From Benincasa hispida (taxonomy: Eukaryota; Streptophyta; Magnoliopsida; Cucurbitales; Cucurbitaceae), in NCBI RefSeq assembly GCF_009727055.1, contig NC_052353.1, positions 46,746,196 to 46,810,195 of the forward strand: a DNA stretch of 64,000 nucleotides. The letters are read 5' to 3'. Positions 12,125-23,708 of the stretch are shown piece by piece (the first letter of the stretch is position 1; each line of letters begins with the position of its first letter). Under the pieces are notes generated by a model that did no database searches, was not told the DNA's origin, and was given only the letters and a program-made list of their open reading frames with translations. Position numbers and translations under genes: made by a program.

Positions 12125-13955
12125 TGTAACGACCTGACCCCCTAGGACTCAAGCTAGGCCGTTACTAAACACATGCATGCATGAAACTTAAAACGACACC
12201 CTTTTTATAGTGAAATAAATGCTAAATAAATAAGGTAAATTCAAAATACCTTCATTAAATTTAAATATTAAAAACAAACAATAGGGTACTCATAAATCAT
12301 AAATGATAATAAATAGTTCTGAAAACAAATATTAATCGTAAGTTTCAAACATCAAAACTGAAAGTTGAAAAACATGAAAAGAAATCTAAATATCATGAGC
12401 GGAAGCATAAAACTAGTCCCAGCGGCTCGATCATGGATTCCGCTTGTCAATCGTCGATGCATCTCTACCTTTACTTGAAACAACAACATGAGAAAGGATG
12501 AGTACAAAATACTCAGTAAGTAACCCCACTACTGGAGTCAGGCTAGACATCCATGTCCTTTAGATGCCTACCTCTGGTGGAACATATAATCTTCTCTAGT
12601 TCTCATGGAACACATACATACATGAAAAACTGATTTTTATCCTAGTTAAGTATGCCCACTACCTCTAGTAAGTCCCATAGGACCCATAGCCTCTGGTGAA
12701 TCCCGAAGGAAACATAACCTCTGGTGGATCCTGAAGGAAACCACAACATATAGTGAATTTTGAAGGAAACACAAGCTTGGTGAATCTCGAAGGAAACACA
12801 ACCTCTGGTGAACCCCGAAGGATAAAACACCACCTCTAGTGAATCCCAAAGAAACACAACATCTAGTGGGCATCTAACTAATCAATGAGGACAAGGTCAC
12901 AATCTTAACACCACAAGTATCACAACATGGTTCTATAACATACATATACATCTCAACATCATGGCTCTACAACATACATATATGTCTCAACATCCTCAGA
13001 TCAAATAGAACCTCATGGAATCAAATATCATCTCATGCTAGTATTCAAGTATCTATGTGCACAAATAAATTCTTCAGATCCTCATACAAGAACATATATC
13101 GGTTATACTATACTATTAGTCTATCATGCTATCGTTCTGTCATAATATCACTCTGTCATGCTAGCATACATCTAGTGCCTGGCCCGTGGGTAGTTTCAGT
13201 AGGAAGATTACTTACCTTAAATTTGGTAAAAATATTAGTCCACGAAATTATTCTCCTTTGAAATCTTTGGAAAACTTGAATCAATCCTAAAACAAACATT
13301 GCCAAATTTTATTTAGCAACCATGGCTTAAAATCACGCATCCCCAAGCTTTTAAACTTGTCCGTTAGGGTCTAAATCCAATTAACCAATTAAATAAAAAA
13401 AAAGTCCCCAATTTATCTTACCAAAATCATGGTTTGGTTTGAAGTCAGTCCCAAAGTCTAATTTATTTGTCCAATCTGATCATAAATCAAAACCAAAGTT
13501 TAATAACCACATTTTCAACAATCTCCCTTAATCCAAAAGAGCCCAAAGGGTTAAAATCCCAAAACTTACCAATAAATTGCCATATGACCACAACACTTAC
13601 TGGACAGCACCTTGCACCTTCCAAAACTCCAAAATTCTTTCAATCTAACATCCCAAAAAAAAAAAAAAAATCAAGATTACAACCCGCATTAGATAGAGTC
13701 TAAATTTGACAACCCTAAATCTTAAAATACTCAAGAAAACTCACCAAAATAAAAGAGATTTTGACAACCCTCTGTGTTGGGGACGGTGAACAGTAGCGAG
13801 CTTCGAAACTGACATTGAGGCTTAGCCTAAACCAATGGCTGCGATGAACAGAGACTAAAGAAGGTAATGCAAGCGGCTGGGGTGGCGTCCGGTGTGGCGC
13901 AAGGGAGGCACGTGGCTGGGCGAACTCTGGACGATCGGATCTAGCGTGGCGTCCG
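12125..13955 (-). mobile_element. Gypsy element G, left (3') LTR, truncated
   Basis: On the plus strand it begins TGTAACGACCTGACCCCC, so the minus-strand LTR ends GGTCGTTACA, a common gypsy LTR end. From 12538 it matches the right LTR at 36943 onward, including CCTGGCCCGTGGG and the GC-rich block near 13850-13950. It stops abruptly at 13955 inside that block, where copia-E gag starts. The rest of this LTR and the downstream half of G pol are lost. Confidence 0.7.
12655..12870. repeat. Minisatellite inside the gypsy G LTR
   Basis: About six imperfect tandem copies of a roughly 35-40 base unit with the core CCTCTGGTGAATCCCGAAGG plus AAACACAA. The right LTR keeps a shorter array (about 37020-37110), so the array varies in copy number between LTRs of one element. 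Frames through it give a repeated peptide but no start or context supports a gene. Confidence 0.7.
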
Positions 13956-14757
13956 ATGTTCCGTTTCCAGTGTCCATCCTGATTGCAGTGGAAACACTTT
14001 TCTTTTTCAACCAGGTGGATGCCTCCTTGTGGCGATAGGTGGTGGGTTAGCAGGCGTCTTCTCTTTTCCCTTACCACCCTCCTTCTTCTTCACCTTTGCA
14101 GAGTTAGAAGTAGAAGGTGTAGACTTCATTCCTGAGGTCGGACCCTTCTTCTTCTCCTTACTTTTCAGTAAAGATTGGTAGGTCTGCAACTCCTTGAGGA
14201 GAGTTGTAAGGTTATATTTCACTTTGTTAAGAAACACATTACTAGTAAAGTGCTGGAAGCTCTCCGGCAAAGAATGCATGATTGTGCTAACCTGGCTATC
14301 CTCATTGATGGTAGACCTATTCAACTCCGCCACATTGAAGTGGACCATCATGTTAAGCACATGTTCACGAATAGAGGTGCCTTCTTCCATTTTGGAGTTG
14401 AATATATATTTAAGAGCCTCATGCATAAACTGTTCAGACGGTTGTCGAAACAACCCCCTGCAGGGACTTCATGATCTCACGCGCTGAGACCATGGGCTCA
14501 TGTTTCTTGGCCAAGACTTAAGAAAGACTTGCCAAGATGTAGGCTCGAGCCTTTTCATTCGTCCGTTTCCATCGCTTGTATGCCTCTCGAACATTTCAAG
14601 CGGCATTTGGAGCTGGAATAGGAGGATAAACCTCCGTAAGAGAGAACATGAGATCCTCGATGATTAAGATCGTGCGTAATCAATGTGTTCCAATGTCGAG
14701 AAATTGTCCCAGTTAATTTTTCGGCGCTTAGCAAAGGCTTAACGTGGCTGTTGCCAT
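13956..14757 (-). pseudogene. Copia-E gag, truncated at the zinc knuckle
   Basis: ATG at 14757 begins MATATLSL and leads into copia gag with stops. The reading then passes through IEDLMFSLTEVYPPIPAPNA, VREAYKRW, AYILASLS, EALKYIFNSKMEEGTSIREH, LNMMVHFNVAELN and YNLTTLLKELQTYQSLL, with a lysine/serine-rich linker after it. The zinc knuckle reads CFHCNQDGHWKRN (13973-14011) and is cut one residue before its last cysteine, where gypsy LTR sequence begins. Gag would normally package element RNA. No pol follows: copia-E pol and 3' LTR are deleted. The primer site is about 2.5 kb upstream. Confidence 0.8.
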
Positions 14758-17238
14758 TTTGAAATAGTTTGTTGCTGAAAATACGAACAAAACTTTATTA
14801 GATTTTCCATATCACATTTAACCAATTAGTTTTGCAAAAAATAATTCTAAGTACCTAAGTTAAAAGACTTCTATTTATCAATGATGCTCCCATTGAGGCA
14901 GGACAAACATCACTAGTGGGTTGATTAGATGTCCTTTGCTGGGATGAGACAATCTCAACCATTAGGCAGAACAAAACTCATGGAACTGAACCTAATAGCC
15001 ACCACTTTTTGGTCCAGAACTATTAACCTTTAACAATTCCACATAAGTGTGACCCCTCGCTTTCGGTGCTAAGTCTTGCACTAAATTAGCCCATCAAGGG
15101 AAGAAGTAGATTAGGACAAAGAGACTAAGTTACGATATCCTCTTACAGGAGATCAAAATAAAGAAACACGCAAAACTGCCATCCTTTAGGGGGACACTCT
15201 TAGAATGTCTCGAGGCGATGCACAGTAAACTTTAATTCAATCCAACGAGGGAGACTGAGGGATATGCTGTCCGCACTTCCGCTCCCACTTACTATGAAAC
15301 ACTTCTCTCAATCCACCTTGATATTGACCTAACCCAAACACCGATCCGTTAGGGGACACGCCAAAGTCCTCGAGGCCGAGGGTAGGTAACACGATGTAGA
15401 CTATTTAAGAGAAGATGTGAAAGGTTAAGTGAAGCATCTTATGCCCCAAGTACTCCCATTGAATGTTCTAACCGCTAGGGGCTCATTAACCTAAGGAACA
15501 ATTCCGACGACTAATTTTAGTTAAGTCGTCTTTTTAAAAATAAACTGCCTCATCTAAACAAATGTTGTCTATAAATATGAACAAATTCAAGTAGTTTACA
15601 TTTAAACACTTTAAGGATTGTCACTTAAACTTGCATGCATACATCAAATCTATCAATATTCAACCCTTTCCAGGTAATTCCCAGAGTAGGGTGTTATACT
15701 GTTTTCGTCTAACTTAAATACCCCCAGCCTAGACAGAACCCGCCTTAAGACCAAAAGCTCCCTTATAGTATAGAGTTTTTCTATAACTTTAACTTTTATT
15801 AGTCCAATTTATCCTATTAAAACTGATAAAAAAAAAGATTAAAGCTTAGGGTGCCTAATCATATTAGGAACCATGATCTAGTGTTAATGTGATCCAGTTT
15901 AAAACATTATAAAAAACATGAATTAAACTAAGTGAGCATGCATGTCTTTCCTTATTTTCTTTTAAGTTTAATTGCTCTTAACTTTTAATGAAGAAAAACA
16001 GAACTAAAAACGTGCAGGCAACAGAGAGTTTTATAAACATTTGTAAGTTACCTATGTGTCATGCTTCATGCAATTCCTGTCATTACTATTATGCCAATAG
16101 CAACTAATTTATTTACCATAGATACCAATGCAAACATGCTTTCCATTGCATCGCCCTTTAATAGCTGATAGGGACAGATAATTATATAAATAAGATGAGC
16201 ATCGAGGGGGTTTAAGGTGGCTTTGTGATGCATGCATGTAAGAGTGAGACTCTTATATTATGATGATGCATGAACAGCTCTTTAACATCATATCTAAAGA
16301 TTTCTCGTAAATAAAGTAACATTTAAGATAAAGAGTATGCATGTATCAAATGTGCAAATACCTAAGTGGGATGTTTACTATGAGTGCCATACCCAATATG
16401 ACATATATATAAACTATACATCGCAGCTAAATAAACTAGAGGGATGAGAGTGGATTCGGATTGGAGCCTTTAATAAGAAAAACCGGAAAGGGAAATAACC
16501 CTATCACTTAGTTACATTTTTTATCGAGCGAGGATCGGATCATGGCAGAATGGTCTTGGAGTCGGCCAGAAGGCTATCATCATGTAGCAAACACCGGGAA
16601 GGTTAATCGATCGCCAAGAGCACACTAGACTGATAAGGCGAAAAGGGCTTAATCGATTCGTGTTTATGATGAACACGGAGGTTTAGTGAAGCATGTTCAT
16701 TCTCAAAGAGGCCGATTCACAATAGAACTGTAAATAAAACAGTCGATTACTTGTGTTGCTTTAAAGTCCGTTTTTAGTCTCAGTTTGACTAAGCGATGAA
16801 AGCTTGCCCTGAAAAAGAAAAATCCGATCCGTCCTAGTGGGCGCACACGGCTTAAATTGAACGTGAGCATCCCATCGTCTACACGACCCAATACTCAGTG
16901 ATCTCTTACCCCATCGTCTACATGACCCGATCAACCCTTGATCGTCTCCTTCCTCGAAGAACTGCAACCCTTGCTTCGATGTTCTTCACGAACGACTCAA
17001 GACTCAAATAGACTTTGAATTACAGACTCGATAACGATTATTAATGCCCAAAAATGCAGGAGTCTTTACAACAACCGAAAATGTAAAAGAATTAATTCAA
17101 ACTAAGGCTAACATCCACGAGAACATCCATTAATCCGCACATCCATAGAAATTTAACGATTAAACAGAGCAAATATGCACCCACCAAGAACGTATATATA
17201 ATTCATTGCAACAATGAAATTGGAATATCAGAACCTAG
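14758..17238 (-). other. Long untranslated leader of copia-E
   Basis: About 2.5 kb lie between the primer site and gag without a supported gene. It shares ordered blocks with the leaders of copia-C (51055-57172) and copia-A (61032-62874): for example the minus-strand phrase TAGGCTGGGGGTATTTAAGT (about 15712-15731) and the GCATGCATACATCAAATCT region. Copia leaders are usually short, so its length and conservation are notable. Part of it (16500-16930) holds degenerate GATCG motifs. Confidence 0.6.
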
Positions 17239-17249
17239 CTTTGATACCA
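17239..17249 (-). promoter_or_regulatory. Primer binding site of copia-E (initiator Met tRNA type)
   Basis: Minus strand TGGTATCAAAG directly follows the LTR end GAGTTCCTTCA after a two-base spacer. TGGTATCA is the start of the usual plant copia primer site, complementary to the 3' end of initiator methionine tRNA. It fixes the strand and the LTR boundary at 17252. Confidence 0.75.
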
Positions 17250-17251
17250 TT

Positions 17252-18144
17252 TGAAGGAACTCTTAACAAAGAGCATCCATGAACGCGTTCGGATCTTTCT
17301 GATTTCATCATGACCAAAATACAACACATACATTCCAACAGATAGTTATGCAAATTAACACTAATTAACGACATGCTTCGAACAATAAAACATAAAGGAA
17401 AGAATTCTCATACCAGTTGAAGGCTCTCTTCAAACGTCAAACTCAAAGCAGTGCAAGAACCTCTACACATTGTATCGCGTAGCAAACCTGTCGGCTGCAG
17501 CAGCATGATCATCCACACAAACGGCAGCAACACGAACAGTCACGAACAAGAAAGTAGCGGAGACGAAACGACCAGTTGGAGCCCTTGGTATTTTCGAAGT
17601 GAGAATCCAAAGTGTGGTCTTCGGTGAATTTGGTAGAGGTAGGAGAAAAGACAAATCGTGTAGATGATAAGCAAGTGGGAGAGAAAGAGCTATCGTATAG
17701 CAGGGATGCTCATCGTTTAGATGAAGTTACACGATCATATAGGTTTTACTAAGTGATCATTTAATAAAAGGTAGACGATCGTTTAGAAAACGTGGCACGC
17801 TATGCGATTGTTTAGGAAAGCTAAGCAATCATTTAGGGACAGACATGCGATCGTTTACGCGCTAGTGTGTGATCGTTTAGATAATGAGCTACTATCATAT
17901 AGGCTCTCAAGCTAGGCGATCATTTATGTTTTCACACCGATTGCGAATTTTCGAACTTTTTGCAAAATGAAACAAATTTTCATTTTATTCTTCGGTTACA
18001 ATAACCGACTTCGGATTCTCCCATTAACGCCCGACCGAGGAGAGGTTTTCGGCCAATTATCATATAATTAACCAATTTAATAATTAATGAATATAATCAT
18101 ATTATATTCTTACCCTATAATTTGATATCACATATCTACTATAG
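17252..18144 (-). repeat. Copia-E LTR, partial copy next to the primer site
   Basis: It starts TGAAGGAACTC on the plus strand and matches the first 890 bases or so of the full LTR at 18189. It includes the CGATCGTTTAG cluster (about 17690-17930) and the GAAAACCTCTCCTCGGTCGG-type block. At 18144 it stops inside the LTR and is followed by a short piece with a second primer-site-like sequence and then a complete LTR. A segment at 33556-34644 overlaps its last 265 bases and carries the rest of an LTR of this type. Confidence 0.68.
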
Positions 18145-18188
18145 TAATCTTAACGAAGAGTATCCATGAATATAACTCTGATAACATT

Positions 18189-20040
18189 TGAAGGAACTCT
18201 TAACGAAGAGCATCCATGAACGCGTTCGGATCTTTCCGATTTCATTGTGACCGAAATACAACACATACATTCCAACAGGTAGTTATGCAAATTAACAGTA
18301 ATTACTGGCATGCTTAAAACAATGAAACATAAAGGAAAGAGTTCTCATATCAGTTGAAGACTCTCTTCAAATGTCGAACTCAAAGCAGCAGAAGAACCTC
18401 TACACGTTGTATCGCCCAGCAAACCAGTCGGCTGCGGCAGCACGATCGTCCACACGAACGACAGAAACACGAATAGTCACGAATAAGGAAGCAGAAGAGA
18501 CGACACCACCAGTTGGAGCCCTTGGTATTCTTGGAGTGAGAATCTAAAGTGTGGTCTTCGGTGAATTTAGTAGAGGTAGGAGAAAAGACAGATCGTGTAG
18601 ATGATAAGCAAGTGTAAGAGAAAGAGCTATCGTATAGCAGGGATGCTTATCGATTGTGTAGGTTTTACTAAGCGATCGTTTAATAAAAGGTAGACGATTG
18701 TTTAGAAAACGCGGCATGCTATGCGATTGTTTAGTAAAGCTAAGCGATAGTGACAAACATGCAATCGTTTAGGCGCCGGTGTGCAATCGTTTAGATATCA
18801 CTATTGTATACGCTCTCAACGTAGGCAATCATTTACGTTTTCACACCACTTGCGAAATTTCAAACTTTTTTCAAAATGAAACAAATTTTCATTTTATTCT
18901 TCGGTTACAATAACCGGCTTCGGATTCTCCCACTAACGCACGACCGAGGAGAGGTTTTTGGTCAATTATCATATAATTAACCAATTTAATAATTAATGAA
19001 TATAATCATATTATATTCTGACCCTATAGTTTGATATCACATATCTACTATAGTAATTTCTCCTCCACAGATATAACTGCCAGACATTCTACTAAAGACC
19101 AACAGCTGAACTCTTCTTACCACAGATATATTTCTGTGCCCATCGGATATAACCAATCATGAGTACGATGACCCTTCATAGATGTTCGTAAATACAGCTA
19201 AGCCAATTTATTATTTTGCCCCTGTAGTTATATCTCACTTCTTAAGTACCATTGATTCCTCGAATGAACAATACAACATAGTCCAACTATGTGTGAACAC
19301 CTCTCGGGCCAAGAGAAGGTGTGTGGCGCCACATTGTTCAAGCCCTGGAATCGGCCCTTAAGGGAGCTATCTATCTACTTCCCCCTGCCTCAGGGAATGA
19401 GTGAATTCCATCTTGTGTAACTGAGTTCCCAGCTCCCAAATCAGACGAATCCCCAAAATGATAGGTTTGAATCGACGACCTGGCCACTTGCACCCATATA
19501 AATCAAAGGACCGCCTTCAATGGCAGGAGTTCCCAACTCACTAAGGATTAAGGTCATGTTACCTATGGTCATCCTAGTGAAGTGAAGTCTCTGTCATGAA
19601 TGGTGTTATATAACGAGACGTTAACACTTCGTGGTCAGGTCTAATACAAACTCTTTGTATAGGACTCTCCCGCTCGCATGTCCCTTACACGAATGATCAG
19701 GATCAAACCATCTATGATAAGTCACAACACTTGTGACCATTCCACAAAACGGGCTGCATCCATAGCGTTACCAGGACAAGGTTTCCCTCATATATCATAT
19801 ACTACAGACCATTTTGGTTATCACTTAAGACATGATCCACTTATATGTCACCACATACATGCTTAAGTTACATACAGTTAACCAGAGATTTTAAGTTTAT
19901 TGGTTTGTGATAAAGTAAATAAAACAAAAACTGAGCAAAATCAAGATGTGAAGTAAATATCATATATTATACAACACAAGCATTCATATAAACAGTTTAC
20001 AAACTACAGAACACTAGAATTTAGGGTACCAACCCCAACA
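18189..20040 (-). repeat. Complete copia-E type LTR
   Basis: 1,852 bases with ends TGAAGGAACTC and CAACCCCAACA on the plus strand (minus-strand LTR TGTTGGGG...GAGTTCCTTCA). A degenerate primer-site sequence (CTCTGATAACATT) sits just outside its left end, as for a 5' LTR. It carries the GATCG-motif cluster at about 18590-18840. At 20041 copia-F sequence begins on the other strand. Confidence 0.72.
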
Positions 20041-21619
20041 GTTACAAAGAGTTGTAAAGTGTTACGTACGAAGTGATCCTAATTCGTGCATGTTGAGACA
20101 TAAGAAGTGGAGGTGTCCTGTCAAATGAGTTTTGTGCAAGATTGGACCACAAAACCAGTCATTCTTACTTTATAACTATTTACTGTTTAAGACTGACTAT
20201 TCAAATCGATGACCTAGGTAACTTGACTTTAATCCTGAGCTAACTATGAACTTCTGTTTGTTCAGGATTATAACACTACACGATATCGCTGCACGATCGC
20301 TTACCATGATCGTTTACCTTTGATCGGGAGCTAAACGATGCGTGGAGATGCTAAGTGATAGCACTACGCGATCATTTACCTCTATACAATCGTATGCATG
20401 TTAGGGTTTCTTTATTATATAGTATGCATGTTAGGGTTTCTTTTATTTAATATAATAGTTATATTAGATATTAAATTCCTTTGTTGTTTGTTGTGGATGT
20501 TTAGCATACCTAAAATTTTATAAGCTGTTATAAAATTGGTTTAGACGTTTAAAATTCATAACAAAGAATAGTTGCATGCTCACTTAGGTTAACCACTTGT
20601 TTTAATAGTTAAAATAGGTCGTTAAACTTGTAAAACTAGGGTTACAAACTCAACCGGTATATAATCCTGATGAAGGCTAGGGGTATTTAAGTTGATGGTC
20701 TATGGAACACCTCCTACCTGGGGATTATAGCCGAATAATTGAGTGTTGGTAACCAGTTTTATGAGCATTTGTGAGCAGTGTGAGGTAATAAAAAAAGTTT
20801 ATCACCTAGACATCGTAGGTTTAAAATCCATTTATAAATGTTATACTTGGATAAACCACCTAAACTTAGGGTTGCTTTTATTAGCCGAAAAGAACCTAAG
20901 TATAAATATACCCAAACATTTAGAACACTTCAGTGGGAGAATAAAAGTTATTAGCTCTCATGTCCTCAAGAGTTCACACCGTGAGATCCACGCTCGGCTT
21001 CTTGTCGATTTCACCTCGTCTGCTCCATACGGAAAGTGTTTGCATGGGTCAATAACAAGATGTATGGGGGAAGTCGTTCATAGTAAGTGGGTGAAGGAAA
21101 TGTGTCAACATTGTCCTATGGTTTCCTCTATTAGTTGAACCGTGAGATTCCTATGTTGCGCCTACTATCGTTTTTAGGGTGCACTAGCTAGTTGTTAATC
21201 GCGGCGATCCCCTCGGAGGGTTGTAACATAGATTCGGAACAATCCAGGCTTTAGTAAAATGAATAGGGTCTTATAGTTTTGTCTTGAGTATTGTCTTCTA
21301 TTTCAGAGGCATACTCATATCATTCCATAAGATCTGGAAATGGTAGGTTTACACTTACAAAACTTACTAAGTGTTAGTAATGATCTTGACCAAAAATGAT
21401 AACTAAATGACTATCGGAATATGAGTTATTCTGGAGATAGTATTTGGTCAAGAACTAACTTGTTTTTGTGAAGGAATTCTTGACTGCCCCACGGTAGCAT
21501 TTGTTCTAAATCACTTAAGTATCGTTGCAAAAATAATGATTATGAGTACATTATCACTTTGCTAAACCTTTATTGGATTTAAAAGTAATTCACTTATAGA
21601 ATTCGTTTATAATTTTAGA
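20041..21619 (+). mobile_element. Copia-F: truncated 5' LTR piece and leader
   Basis: 20041-20271 matches an internal part of the F 3' LTR (from about 23395), so only a fragment of the 5' LTR is left. It joins directly to leader sequence with GATCG motifs (20275-20400). Downstream come AAGGCTAGGGGTATTTAAGT (20673-20692) and other blocks shared with the leaders of copia-A, C and E. No primer site survives. No coding signal was found. Confidence 0.6.
20390..20450. repeat. Short tandem repeat in the copia-F leader
   Basis: Two adjacent copies of TATGCATGTTAGGGTTTCTT with a TTATATAG-type spacer, period about 31 bases. The noisy second copy of the region keeps it near 29418-29470. Confidence 0.6.
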
Positions 21620-22483
21620 ATGACAAGTTCAAGTATACAATTTTTGGCTTCGAAAAAACTGATTGGGGATAACCATGTCACATGGAAATCGAATTTGGAC
21701 ACGATACTTACAATAAAAGATTTGAGATTTGTCTTAACATAGGAATGTTCTCCCATTCCTTGCTCTAATTCCAACCAAACTGTTCAAGAAGTATTTGATT
21801 GATGGATCAGGGCGAATGATAAAGTCTGTGCTTATATTCTCGCCAGCTTGTCTGACGTTTTGACGAAAAAACAAAAGGATATGAGTATTGCCAAAGTGAT
21901 TATGGAATCTCTGAGAGGGATGTTTGGACAACCGTCCTTCACCCTGAGGTATGATGCTATCAAATACGTTTACAATAGTCGAATGAAAGATGGGACCAAT
22001 GTTCGTGAATATATCCTGGACATGATGGTTCACTTTAATGTGGTTGAAGTAAACAGCGCTATGATGGATGAGAGAAGCCAAGTTGGTTTTATTCTAGAAT
22101 CTCTTCCAAAGAGTTTTATGAAATTCTATACGAATGCATTGATGAATAAAATTGAATACAACTTGACCACTCTACTAAATGAGCTGCAAGCTTTCCAGAC
22201 CATGTTGAGAATTATGGGTTTGGAACTAGAAGTAAATGTTGCTTCTGTTAAGAAAAGAGGAATGTCCTCCAAGCCTCATGTTGCCTCCTCTTCGCAGAGT
22301 AAGAGTATTCCAGCGAAGAAAGACAAAGGGAAAGAGAAGAAGAAGCCTGTTGGCAAGAAAAGCAAGAAAAGCGCTAAAGAGAAAGGGAAATGTTTCCACT
22401 GCATTGAAGAAGGGCACTGAAAGAGAAATTGCCCTAAATATGCTGCAGAGAAGAGAGCAGAGAAAGGTAAACAGGCTATTTAG
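21620..22483 (+). pseudogene. Copia-F gag, one frame with three stops
   Basis: ATG 21620 starts a gag of about 287 codons that stays in one frame to the stop at 22481. Visible parts are FLASKKLIGDNHVTWKSNLD, a capsid with MFGQPSFTLRYDAIKYVYNS, DMMVHFNVVEVN, LESLPKSFMKFY and YNLTTLLNELQAFQ, a basic KKDKGKEKKKPVGKK linker, and the zinc knuckle CFHCIEEGH*KRNCPKY. Three in-frame stops result from single substitutions (after FVLT, after EVFD, and TGA for the knuckle Trp), so it is inactive but otherwise nearly complete. No protease or polymerase follows; only the end of pol and the 3' LTR do. It resembles a gag-only, non-autonomous derivative. Confidence 0.82.
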
Positions 22484-23128
22484 TTCCTAGAGACCATTTG
22501 CTCAGCTCATCTAGTGGGAGAAGTTGTTGATGAAGATGTTATTACCTACTTTTGTAATCATGAAATGAACATATTATGCATATTTTTGTTTTGAATGAAA
22601 TGTTCATTTTCAGAAAATATGTTTTCCATCTCATATCAACTTCTGTTAAGAATCAAATTGTTAAAAGCCATTTATAAATATTCAGATGTTTAACGGCTAA
22701 GATCGAAGTATAATAAGTTTAAAAATATCTAGATCTGACTGTTAACAAGAGTTGTTAAGGCAGGTCAGACGCATCTTAATCAAAGAATTGAGAGTACCTC
22801 AATGTAGTGGGAGGAAAGTGTGCTTCCTGGCCATTATTGAGAATTAGATGCATTCCCGACATAGTTTAATAAAAAGCCTATTGTACACTAATATGTTTAC
22901 AATGATTCTCTCGGCTAAAGTGTTTGAGAATCATCTAGTAAGACTAGAAATACCAGAGGCTAATAACCTAGGGCAAGTGGGAGAAATATCGGGTATGAGA
23001 TACCGAATGGTAAAACTATGGGTATGTGATGCCCTAGTTTATTGTATTTCTCTATATAAAACTCAGAAACTTAGTCTTATATATCGGATATATAATTTAC
23101 CACTGGAGTTTTAGTCCAAGTGGGATTT
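22484..23128 (+). pseudogene. Copia-F pol tail remnant and 3' untranslated region
   Basis: Within 22848-23000 the translation contains LSAKVFENHLVRLEIPEAN, a match to the conserved end of copia RNase H/pol (…KALPAKVFEGHLESLGL). Everything between gag and this tail, normally over 3 kb, is missing. The region closes with GTCCAAGTGGGATTTTA, the polypurine-tract context just before copia 3' LTRs. The rest shows no coding signal. Confidence 0.6.
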
Positions 23129-23708
23129 TATTGGGTTTTATGTCCTAAAACTCGTGGTTTGTAAACAATAGAACTTATTATGAAAATTCAATAAAGTTGT
23201 TATTGAATATATTGTTTTTTATAAATCCAATAAACCTAAGTCCCTTGACTATTATATGAGTACTTGAAGTTTATGTGGAGACATACAAGTGGATCAGGTT
23301 CGAGTAAATAGTCAAAATGATCTATAGCATATGAATAAGGTTGGGTACCTTATTCTAGTAATACTATTAGATGCGGCCTACTCTGTAGTTGTTACAAAGA
23401 GTCATAAAGTGCTACATACGAAGTGATCCTAATTCGTGCATGTTGGGACATGAGGAGTGGGGGTATCCTGTGCAAATGAGTTTTATGCAAGATTAGACCA
23501 CGAAACTAGTCATTCTTACTTTATAATGCTGTTTACTGTTTAAGATTGATTATTTCAAAGTGATGACTTAGGAAACTTGACCTTAATCCTGAGCTAACTA
23601 TGAACTCCTGTTTGTTCGGGATTATCCTTTGATCTACAAACGGTGAGAGTAGACCAACTACCTCTGCTCAATAAGCTTACCATTTTGGGGATAAGACCGA
23701 ATGAATAG

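Noticed and set aside
12642..12873. Overlapping minus-strand frames with a repeated hydrophobic peptide
   Set aside because: They run through the LTR minisatellite; the peptide repeat is only the DNA repeat translated. No start context, and the other LTR lacks an equivalent frame.
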